From positions 21,160,001-21,224,000 of the forward strand of contig OZ020317.1 in the NCBI GenBank assembly GCA_963971305.1: 64,000 nucleotides of DNA. The letters run 5' to 3'. This DNA is from Arcuatula senhousia. Lineage: Eukaryota; Mollusca; Bivalvia; Mytilida; Mytilidae. Shown one piece after another: positions 35,030 to 45,500 of the stretch (positions within the stretch are counted from its first letter, which is position 1; every line of letters starts with the position of its first letter). Both the position numbers and the translations under genes were made by a program. The notes beneath the pieces were generated by a model that saw nothing but the letters and a program-made list of their open reading frames with translations, was not told the origin of the DNA and searched no databases.

Positions 35030-35320
35030 AACGTTTTAATTACAGTCCGTTTTCTTGCGTTTTGTACTAACTGTCTCAGAACGATCCATGAAATATTTGA
35101 CCTTGATAGAACGATATAATAACGTTCGTACGGAACGTTTTAAAAAGGTTACAGCGAAACGTTACGAAGGGACCTTGATAGAACGATATAATAACGTTCG
35201 TACGGAACGTTTTAAAAAGGTTACAGCGGAATGTTACGAAGGGACGTTTTTAAAACGTTCTGAGAACTATATAGTTTTAAAAAAACCCTGAGAGAACTAT
35301 AAACTAACGTTCCGATACCG
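35030..35320 (+). repeat. AACGTT-rich subterminal repeats, with a 72-base in-frame duplication
   Basis: The unit ccttgatagaacgatataat...ggaacgttttaaaaaggtta occurs at 35101 and 35173, exactly 72 bases apart, so a short frame (35055-35291) repeats 24 residues. Each unit contains aacgttcgtacggaacgtt, a near-palindrome. The frame is probably incidental. Confidence 0.75.
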
Positions 35321-36469
35321 TTCTGTGTTCAGTGGGTATACAGTTTCAAAGAGGCTAAGATAGCTAGAAGTCGGAAATTTCTCAAAGTAGTAGTTTTAGT
35401 GTAATTAAAGTTTTTTTTTGTTCCAAGTTCCCTAAGGTTCATTTCTTCAAATAAAAAGACCTCCGATAGTAATTAATCATTTCTGATTCTACGGGTTGTG
35501 CTTGATGTCACTTAATATAATGCCGATCTTTTGAACTTTAGACTCTATTTTCGTCACCACGAATTTTGCTCATAGGAATCAAGGTACAAAAACTTTTTTT
35601 TATTAAAATCACCCGTTATAAGGGAGCAACCATTCAATTTTTATGGGGAATATGGCTATTATTTTCGTCCTGCCTTTTTATTTTCACAAAAAAAAAAAAC
35701 TGTGCCTGGATTTTTGTTTTGAGAGCAGGTGCGGGTCAATTTTTTTTATTTTTAAAGCTATTGTAAAATTTTCAGCAAAACTACCATCGTGCTTTTTTTC
35801 TTATTTCAAGCACTGTCCTGCCTTTTTATTTCTGAATTTTTGCCATCCTGCCTTTTTATTTCAAATTTCACCATAGCCCCCCCCCCCCAAAAAAAAAATC
35901 AAATAGTCGGTCCCGAAGGATTATTGTATGCTAAACTACCTAATCATATCCACGAACGGATAGAACCATAAACCATTTGATAAAGGAGTTAAGAGAGCTA
36001 TACTTTCTCATTTCAAAGTGAAGTTAGCAAGAAAGGTTTGAGTAGACGACCATTTGATCCTGAGGAGGTATTTATTTTCAAAATAAAGAAAATTTTTCAA
36101 GAATATTTATTATCTACACACTATATTAAGCCCGCTACTAAGGAATCTAGGGACAGGTTATTTATTTCAATTCTTTGATTCAGAGGTCAGATTGATTTTT
36201 CAACTTTTTCCAGGTCAAAATATAACATGACATCACACTTTTTTCTTAATAATCGTGATTCAGTCAGATCTAGTCCGTATTTTGGGTACGGGATTTTAAT
36301 ACACAATTTGTTGTCTTAAAATTCATTAAAATTTAAACATTGTTTTTGCTGTTAAGAATATTTTTTTTGTTTCATCACTTTCTTCGATAGATTTAATTCG
36401 ATCGTTGAATGATTCTGAAAAAAACAAACGAAACGAAATTGAGTGATAGACCAATCAGAATGCTAGGCT

Positions 36470-36637
36470 ATCGTGTATACACGATACACGATACACCATT
36501 GGCTTTTCATCACACGATACACGATTGACCGATACACGATACACCATTACACCATACACCATACACGATTGACCGATACACGATACACCATTACACCATA
36601 CACGATAAAATGGGAAAGTTACACGATTCAATAGCTG
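36470..36637 (+). repeat. TR1 array with a terminal end, extra copy
   Basis: An array of cacgatacaccat-type units is followed by aaatgggaaagttacacgat and tcaatagctg, then TA. The terminal part is inverted relative to 20882, but the tandem units run in the same direction as there. This repeats the odd arrangement of the TR3 ends. Confidence 0.8.
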
Positions 36638-36903
36638 TATATTTAATATACATGTAATGTAATGTATATTTGTGGAATTGATATCTTCTAGATCTTGACA
36701 CAATATGAAAATTTACAAGATTAGTACGTTTTTGTACTGTAAGCTATAGATGAAATATGTAATTATTCTGTTTGATTACTTCTTTTATTATAAAAAAAAA
36801 ACGAATCGTTATTATTGCCTTGTTGGTTTTTCTTTTCATAAATCTTATTACTGCACTTTAATAAACAAACCTACCTCGAAAAGGAACCTGATATCTTTTA
36901 CAA

Positions 36904-37620
36904 GAAGCAGAGGTACCAATGGGGTTTCCGAATGTCAAAAGTCCAAAAGGGCAGAGACAAAACCAATAAAAACCAACAAAAACGGGACAAAAACAGACAA
37001 CATGTAAAACACGGAAACACAAAATACTGAATATCAATCAACAACACGAACTCCAGTCGAATCAAGAGTGAACCCAGGTGCTCCGGAAGAGTTAGCAGTT
37101 CCTGCTTGCTATAGCACACCTGTAGTGTTGCCAATAGTCAAATCTGGTAAAGGAAGACAAAACAAAACCCTATGACAAACCAACGTCTGCACTCATCTGA
37201 GAGATCGAAATCCCATATTTGTCTACAAGTGCATGATGTCTTCCGTAAAATTTCTTGAGTGAAGACAGCAACCGAGGAGCAACATAACCCTGTGTGAGCA
37301 ATTTTTACGTCAGACGTGTCACTCTGCTAAGGAAATCGATGTAAGTCCCGCATGCTCTGGAGTAACTAATAAATTGAGATACGTAGACTCCATAAGCTGG
37401 AGCGGACAGAATGTTGCTACACAAGGAGGGAAGTTGACGATTGGAAAGTTGACGTCATCACGTTTGTCATAGAGCCTTGTTGAAAGTCTTCGTTGAGAGT
37501 CAATTTCGAGATGTAGATCTAAATATGAAGCAGACATCCTAGAATCCGTTGTGTCCTTTATCTCAAGCTCCTGGGGATATATGAGATGGAGAAAGTTACC
37601 AAATCGAGAATTGTTTAGTG
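36904..37620 (-). mobile_element. PLE fragment, minus strand
   Basis: It starts with the reverse complement of the 3' terminus (gaagcagaggtaccaatggg). It covers the 3' untranslated region and the last part of the coding region back to the LNNSRFGD segment (matching 23678-24410 of the best copy). It is 5'-truncated where segment Y begins. The C-terminal frame has a stop at the same SLTxK region (tttttacgtcagac) as the 22.8-kb copy, so the two are close relatives. Confidence 0.8.
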
Positions 37621-37699
37621 AAAGGACATAATAAATATTTCAAAATTGTTTTAAAATTTCGTTTGAGATATTTAATACTCATAGATATTTCATGTTATG

Positions 37700-38780
37700 T
37701 TACACATTGTATGTTGTCTCTACCGATAAAACTTTGCGACTTTTGTCTTACCTTTTTTTACGCATCATTGAAAATAGATAAACGTTGTCAGAAGGAACAC
37801 CAAAAAATGAAAGAGTTGTGATTTATATATAAAAACATGTATACGCGTTGATTATTTTAACATTCATATAAAAATGTAAGTTCTAAAGAGGAAGAAAATG
37901 ATTAATTTGGAGACATGCAGTTATCCAATATGAGAAATCCAAAAATGTGTGGATTCCTCTTTCTATTTACATTTAAGATTTCAATATTCTTATTTCATAT
38001 TTCTTATGCAATGTGTACCGGCCGAGCGGTCCTAAAACTACATTGAACTGCTAACACAGATGTTCAATTTTCTACACTACCGAAGGCTTGGATTTAGACG
38101 ATAATATAGTAAGATAGAGGATTTTTTACCTTTTTGGCTGCCATAATTAAACACCTATCATTGTAGCAAACATAAGGCGGACAAACAAAACGATTTTGTT
38201 TTATTTTATTCTATTTTGCGATTCGTTAAGAAAGTTAAGTGTTGTTTTGTTTTTAAAGTCTACTTGTGTATTGAAAATTGTGTGTTGTGAATTAATTCGC
38301 TATTATATTGTTTTTATCCCCGCTGTGAGACGCACGAGGCAGGATGTTATTTAAATGGCATGTATATTACATGTACTAGATACCTGACCCGGTAGCAGAC
38401 GAACAAATTAGCAGTTACCTGTATAATCTGCACTGGTCAATGTTTACGGGTGGACAAATTACCGGATGAAAAAGAAACAAAACATTTTAAATTTGGTTTA
38501 GAATTTAAAACATTATCATTAGAGCGTTTCTGAAAAGTCTTTAATTTACGAAACCAGAATTTCAATTTCTTGTAATTTTGTTTTTAAACCGCTGGTGCTG
38601 CTGATGGAGATTTTTAATTTTACCCGCTCCGAAATCAATGACTTTTACATTAGGGACTACGTCGTAATTATTTTCAGTGTATATTTCAAAATTGAAAATT
38701 GTCAAAAACATATTTTCGATCTACAGTTTTTTTGGACTTACGACAATCGATTGCCACAATTATACATTTTCTAAGAGAAA
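37700..38780 (+). repeat. Segment Y, second copy (direct)
   Basis: Collinear with 24475-26390 in the same orientation but about half as long through internal deletions. Immediately to its right (38817-38852) a short piece of the Y start (aaattttaaaatgaataaca, then catcaaacgaag) appears in the opposite orientation. Confidence 0.75.
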
Positions 38781-39057
38781 AGAAGTGTGAAAGTTGAGAT
38801 GTTATTATTCTTTAATAAGCAAGAAATTTTAAAATGAATAACACATCAAACGAAGAACATTTCTTCTTAAAATTAATTTTAAAAAATGTAAGAAAAAGGT
38901 CAACTAAAAAATAATGAAATAAAGTCACAGGAATAATGGTCCAGTCTCCCGAATAATCCTATTTCGATAAATCTAGAGTTACTATGATCTGGTATTTTTT
39001 TTACATAATCATAATTCAATAGTCATGCTTTTGCTTGCTAAACTGATACCCTCGTCT

Positions 39058-40562
39058 TCATAATTATGGCTTGCACACAAACTTATTACAAATATTTGTA
39101 AAACATTAAAGTATTTAAAAAGATGGAAAAATGATGAAATCGTTCTCCACATTATCAACTATTCGAAAAAAAATACGATCGCTTGCAAGTGAAAAGTGAA
39201 GGGTGGATTTATTTAGCCTATTTAGCCTATATTATTCACTAAAGGTAGACAACAAAGGGTTCTTCTACGTGCACAAAAAAATGGCATTCTACATGCACGT
39301 CGACCAAATATAGTCAGCAGTACAGATCAGTTTCAGATTATATAAGCTGACGAGCCCGACGAACGAAAAACATCCCATTTAGCCACCTATTGGAAAGGCT
39401 CTATTTATTTAACACAGACCCGACGTCAGAATTCGCCACCCGACATATACTAACAACTGCCCCTATATGTTCTTTGGTATTTGCTGCCCAGAAAACTGTC
39501 ATGGAAACTTTGATATTACATGTACCATGACGTACTTTTCTATTATTGAAAATAAAAACAGAAAAGTTGTTTCTTGTATTAAAGTTTGAGATAAATTAAA
39601 TGAATATTTTAATAATGCAAATTTCTGTCCCAGTATCAATACTTCCACAAAGGAGTGAAGTCACATAATTAAGGCTAAGGAACAAATTGATAAAATGGTT
39701 TAACTATTTGATGACCGATTGCAAGAATATTTTTACGATTGATTATGTTTAATTTCTTGCCCTTGTTTTGCATGCACATCTTTTTAAAGATAGATCATAC
39801 GAATATTTGATAAAGCTTTCTTGAAAAAAATAATTCAAATAAGTAGTGTATATAGACTCAAAGAATAAAAAGGACTATATTCAGAGAGAGGTTGCACTAA
39901 AGAAATGGTGACTATATAAGAGTTTATTTTGAAATAAATTTTCTCATTTTTTTATTGTATCTGCTTAATTTTCTTGAGATGAATTAAAACTAATCTTATT
40001 TGATTGTCTCACATAATGCAGGACTATGCCTGAATCCATTAAAGCGTTAATTGTCTGTTTATTCGTTGTCTATTTGAATATCTATGCCCGACATGGCAGG
40101 TCTCGGTGGGATGTTCTGTCGACATATTTAGGGAGCATATGGATAATACTCTTGATATATATAATAAACTCGATCAGCAAGATTTTTTTAACGAACACGG
40201 TTAAATTTAAAAACGATTCAAAACTGTTTCGGATCAAACCACCAGAGCAAGTTAAGCATGTTTTAAGACACGGACATGGCATTCAGTTTTATATTTATTG
40301 AAAAATAAAAAAAACATAAATAGAGATATCAATATAATAATTAAACAAGATGATCATATTTTTGTTTCATTAAAACATTCTTGAATTTTATATGAAGTTT
40401 CTTTTGTGTATCATGTATGGTGTACCGTTCATCGTGTATCGTGCATCGGTCAATCGTGTTTCGTGTATATATCAATGGTGTATGGTTTATCACTCAATCG
40501 TATATCATGTATGGTGTAATCGTGTATGATGTGAATGGGAACGTAACACGGTTCATCAGCTG
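39058..40562 (-). repeat. Right arm of large inverted repeat, with TR1 array
   Basis: Inverted counterpart of 20882-22690. The TR1 array occupies about 40400-40545 (gtatggtgta, atcgtgtatc) and ends in acacggttcatcagctg. A 91-codon open frame at 40026-40301 is not conserved in the left arm, so it is not called a gene. Confidence 0.75.
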
Positions 40563-40680
40563 CATTGTAAGAACTCAATGTTTCTCAGACATGAAATCCG
40601 TCATGACAATGGACCATTTGTTTTAATGAATCCGCCTGATATTGAAATTAAAAAGCCTTGGGCAAACCGTTAGCTTGTCA

Positions 40681-41543
40681 TATATACTGAGTGACATTAA
40701 AAACGCAACACTTAATTTATCGGAATATTTTTTATTTATGTTAAAGTTTCATAAATTGGAAAGGATAGATGTGTTTTTTAACCAATATGTAACCAATCGA
40801 TACATTCATGGTTCAGTGATTTTTTAAACTTTTCGTCCTACAGTACCCCCGCACAAACGCACACAATTCTTGTTTCGACATGCAGACATGCATGAATAGC
40901 TTCAATAAAAGTCCGTTTGTTAACCTTAACTTACGGTTACAAAAATTCCATCCTAAGTTTTCAAGTTCTTTTCGACACAAATTTGATAATGCCAAGGCTT
41001 TTGGACAACCAGCGACATGAGGTTTTGGCAATGATCCAAGGAGGGATATCTTGGCGTGAAATTGCTCGTCGAATGAATTCTGCACAATAGACAATTACTC
41101 GCCTGTCCTAAAACGACATTATCAGACGGGTTCAGGAAACAGCAGAATCACGTCTAAAAAGACAACTTAAACGGGCTGTAAGGAGACGCCAACAACCGTC
41201 GGTCACGCTTCGACGGCTTGAAATTGTCTTACAAGAAGAATGGAACAATATTCCACAAGAACCAATTCGTCGTTTTATCTGATCAATGCCACGAAGTTGT
41301 CGCGCATGCGTTGCAGAAAATGGTGGTCACATTCGCCTTTGACTGTGGGAAATTCAGATTTGACTGTGAAAACTGTGTGAACCGTTGCACAGAAAAGAAT
41401 AAACATTGAATTTAAACGCTTGCGTCGAATTGTTGGTATTGTTCAGAAGTTTTGAAAATACCATTTGTTTAAGTAATGTTGTTTCTATACAAAAACATAT
41501 TTATGTAAATACTAGTGTTGCGTTTTCATTGTAGCTCAGTATA
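40681..41543 (+). pseudogene. Internally deleted Tc1/mariner-like element
   Basis: The ends are inverted repeats: atactgagtgacattaaaaa with cgcaacac on the left, and gtgttgcgttttcattgtag with ctcagtat on the right. TA is at both borders. Inside are remnants of a Tc1-type transposase. One is a DNA-binding helix region (DNQRHEVLAMIQGGISWREI and following, from about 41004), with stops. The other is the typical C-terminal block (EEWNNIPQEPIRRFI*SMPR, about 41237-41300). The catalytic DDE part between them is missing. Confidence 0.8.
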
Positions 41544-41544
41544 T

Positions 41545-42229
41545 TTATAAAAAAAGCTTACTAAAAATAACGTAAAATGTATAATAGTGAACAAATTATT
41601 CTTTATCTAGACTAACAGTGATTTTAGCTACGCCGAAAGGCGCAATATCCGATTGCATCGATACATGTATCAAATATTGAATGAAGAATAAATGCTACTG
41701 GTCATCAAAATGACATTTCATTACAATGGAGGGGGGCACATCAAGGATCTCCTCTGACAAACAATTTTGAAACAAGTTGTCAGTAAATTTAGAGTTCGCG
41801 CAACAGAGAAAGAGCGGAAGAGACAGAAGGAGTGGGGCTATTGAGATCCATCATAGAACCGAAATCTAAGTATGTCAAGTTTAATTTCATCATTGATTAA
41901 TTAATTATTTCCTGCCACAGAACAACAAAAGTAACGATTGATATTCAGATCACATTATTTATTCATTTTTTGGAAATAAATATTTATCATTTGTTTATTT
42001 AACCCATAGTTTAAATAAAAAGTAAAGAAACAACAAAATGCAAGCTATTTTATGTATACAAAGAAAAAAAGTTAGTTAACATAAAAAAACATCATATCTA
42101 AAAGTCTGAAAAAATGTAACAACAAGCTTTTTTGTATGTTTGTACAGTTTTTGCTGATTATGAATAAATGATGTTACCATTGTTTTCTTGTAATATTAAT
42201 TACAAAGTAACATATACGAGTGCCTTTTA
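41545..42229. other. Intergenic, nothing recognised
   Basis: AT-rich. This would include the 3' untranslated region of the WSC gene on the minus strand; an aataaa-like word on that strand is not assigned. Confidence 0.4.
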
Positions 42230-42528
42230 TTAAACCAAACTGTTTTTGTTCCTTGTTTCTGTTCTTAGCACGAATATCTGGAGCCCAGGTACCACTGATA
42301 GAAGCGTTCCTGTGGGATTACAAATTCCACTTGAGTGAAGGCCATAGAGTTTACATTCATTTGCCTGGTAGGTAAACAAGGAACAATTGATGTCACCAAT
42401 ACACATTGAGGAACATATCGTTATTCTTAATGCGGATATGACGTACAACGGATTCCCCGGAAGTTGAACTGAATTGGGTAGTAATTTGTACTCTGCCAAT
42501 CTAAAGGATGATGCACTGAATGAAATTC
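42230..42528 (-). CDS. PAN/apple-like terminal exon
   Basis: On the minus strand it follows ttttcag and reads ISFSASSFRLAEYKLLPNSV, on through the cysteine cluster to LQIFVLRTETRNKNSLV and a stop at 42230-42232. I see no membrane segment or GPI-like tail after the domain, so the product is probably soluble. Confidence 0.75.
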
Positions 42529-45500
42529 CTGAAAAGTACATTTACATGATTTTGTATTAAATGTCTAATTTTATCAACAAACTTAAAAAAACAGCTTTCA
42601 AATAAAAAATGGTAGCAAAATATAAGATTTAAATATACCTGTTTTATAAACTGATAATCTGTAGGGTGCTCCACAATCTTGATGATAATAGTCTCCAAAA
42701 CACCAGTCCCAGCATTCGTAATCAGGTACTTGTAACCAAGGTGACTTGTATGGGTCGTCACCACAAAAACACTGGAGTCCTACCTTGAATAATATTTTTC
42801 AAACATACAAGAGACGAAAAGCTTTTCCTTATTAACCATAAAAAGGAAGAAATAATCTTCTTAGTCTACCCTTCTTGATATATTTAAGAACTTTGTATAA
42901 ATAAATAGTGAAATATCATCCCTTTTAAACCTTGCGAATGAAAAATCAGTTTAGATAGTAAAATTTTTTCTCCTTATCTGGTACTTTTTTTAGCTCACCT
43001 GAACCGAAGGTCCATGTGAGCTATTGCCATCACTTAGCGTGCGTCGTCGTCCGTCGTCGTTAACTTTTCTTTGAAAATCTTCTCCTCCGAAAGGACTGAA
43101 GCGATTGCTTTGAAACTTTGCACACTTCATCGATAGGATGTTCTCTACCAAGATTGCACAAATGGTGACTGCTGTCCAAACAACATGGCCGTCGTTACTA
43201 AAAATAGACCAAGGGGGGTCAGACAACTGTTTTTTGGCTTGTAAATCAAAAAGTATTAGAGATAGATGAAATCTGATGCCACGCTGCTGCTTCAGCACAA
43301 AAGCTCTACAAAAGTCTTCATTGAGTCGAAGTTGTCAGATGACCCCTTATAGGAGTTACGACCCCTTAAAGGTAAAAAATAGCATTTTTTCATGTTTTTG
43401 GCTTATAGAATGAAAACTATGACAGATAGAGAAAAGTTGTTGCTTGCTTTAATGTTCATCTCATTTAGCCCTACAAAATAGAAAATAATGATATGTGGAA
43501 TAAGTGTACGCGACATAACCCACAATTAAACGGCAATTAAGAAAAACCACAATGGGCAACCACCAGCAGCCTTCAACGAGGCCATTTGGCACTGCTCGCG
43601 GTTCTGCAATTGGCCCATGGTCTAAATAAAATGCATATAATTCAAATACAGCCCTGAAATAGTCACAAATAGACCCCCTTCTTAAACAAGGAACAGAAAA
43701 CATCAAAAAGACAAGTACAAACGAAAGCTTTGTCAAAGATTCCTGGCTTAGGACAGGCACATGTAATATGTGGCGGGGTTAAACTAGTTTAAAAGTCCAA
43801 TTCCACCAGAGAGAACCTAAGACAAAAAACAAGAACAAACAAAACGACGGTAAAGGAACTCTCTATGGAACACTCTCCATAGGGTCGAAGTTGTCAGATG
43901 ACCCCTTAAAGGGGTTACAGACCCTAAAATAACGTTTTTTTTTCATATTTTTGGCCTATTAACAGCATGAACAGATAGAGAGAAGCTGTTGCTTGCTTTA
44001 ATGTTCAGCTTATTTAGCTCTACAAAAGACTCCGTAGGGTCGAAGTTGTCAGATGTCCCCCTATAGGGGTTTCGGCCCCTGAAATAACGTTCTTTCATGT
44101 TTTTGGCATTTGGAATGAAAACTAAAGCAGATAGAGAGAAGCTGTTGCTTGCTTAAATGTTGAATTCATTTAGCTCTACAAAAGTCTCCATAAGATCAAT
44201 GTTGTCAGATTTATTTTTGGTACAATTGATTTCCAATAGACATACACAGATTCGTTTTTCCATAAGTATGCGTGTACGACTTTGTGGTGTTAAATTCGTG
44301 CGTTATAAGAAAACAAGAGGCTCCCAGGACCCTGAATCGCTCACCCGGTCTTGATTTCGACCCTATAAAAACTTTTCTAGAGCTAAATGAGCTGAACATC
44401 TAAGGAAGTAACAGCTTTTCTCTATCTACTATAGTTTCATTCTGTAGCCATAGGCCCAAATCATGAAAGAATGTTATTTTAGGGGCCAAAAACCCTGTAG
44501 GGGGTCCTCTGACACCTTCTACCCTATGAAAACTTTTGTAGCGCTAAATGAACTGAACATTTGAGCAAGCAACAGTTTTTCTCTATCTGCTATAGTTTTC
44601 ATTTTAAAGGCCAAAAACATGAAAACTTTTGCAATATTTTTTTGATTTTACAAAGTGATGCACAGTTTCTTTTTTCTATCTATATAACTAATGCGCAACA
44701 TGTATTATTATTTTGCACAATGCACCAGATCAAATAATTGGTTCTTTGTGGTGTCATCGATAAAGACATAAATGTATAGCCAAACTTTGTAAAACGTTAT
44801 TATATATACACAATGTAGCTGAGTTAATATAGTTACTTAAATGATGCATATTATCGCGCTGGAAATTTCATAAACAGGCATATTCTAGACAATTATTCAC
44901 TCTTGGACAATGATTGGATTTATATCTCTTACATGAGTCGAAATGTCGGTTTGTCATATGGTTTTGTTTTGTCTACCTTCACAGAATTTGATACACTGAA
45001 TTTGGAATTGGCAGAGCGACGGGTGTGTTATCTCAGGAAGGAATCGCATACTTTTTCGGACCACCTGTGTTTTACTCTCATTACGACTAGAGTTCGTGTT
45101 CGTTGTTAATTGATATTCAGTAGTTTGGGTATTTCCGTGTATTATACAGATGAGACCAAACCTAACCTGTACAAAAGTGAACTAAGAGCGGACCTGTTGT
45201 TCACTTTTCTGGTCTGGTTTAATTTTCTCGACCAATCTAAGAAGCAGACCTAAGTCCACTTTTCTGGTTTGGTTTGGTTGGAAAGCAGACCAGACCTCAC
45301 CACATGTCTGGTTCAGTCAAAATTATGGTTTGGTTTGCTTTAAATAGTAAAACAAGAGTGGACCAGACCTAGAGCGGACCAGACCTAAGTTTGGTCTGCT
45401 CTAAGTCTGGTCTGGTCTGCTTTTCATAGTGAACCAAGAGTGGACCAGACCTAGAGCGGACCAGACCTAAGTTTGGTCTGCTCAAAGTCTGGTCTGGTCT

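Larger units (their letters stand above)
26904..35336. mobile_element. 8.4-kb TA-flanked inverted-repeat unit with AACGTTCC-rich ends
   Basis: The left end TA|CCCACTAAACGCAC and the right end GTGTTCAGTGGG|TA are inverted relatives. Just inside both ends are clusters of AACGTTCC/GGAACGTT words (26920-27140 and 35030-35320). It contains the 5.9-kb unit 27871-33751. I see no transposase. The flanks outside (26.5-26.9 and 35.34-35.6 kb) are unrelated to each other, which supports these as true ends. Confidence 0.6.
20882..40562. mobile_element. Candidate 19.7-kb composite foldback element
   Basis: The left arm 20882-22690 and the right arm 39058-40562 are inverted copies of each other with many substitutions and indels. 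Homology stops at both outer ends with the same terminal word (CAGCGATTGAACCG on the left, its relative on the right). The left end follows a TA; the right end is followed by CA. The interior holds a PLE copy, the Y segment, the nested units at 26904-35336 and 27871-33751, a second PLE fragment, the second Y copy and an extra TR1 end (36470-36637). Treating the whole as one element is inference; the inverted arms themselves are plain in the sequence. Confidence 0.55.

Noticed and set aside
35055..35291. A repeated 24-residue protein in the AACGTT-rich end
   Set aside because: The frame stays open only because the 72-base duplication is divisible by three; it lies in non-coding subterminal repeats of a mobile unit.
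40026..40301. A 91-codon frame in the right arm of the large inverted repeat
   Set aside because: The matching left-arm sequence has stops and indels in this frame, so it is not conserved as coding.
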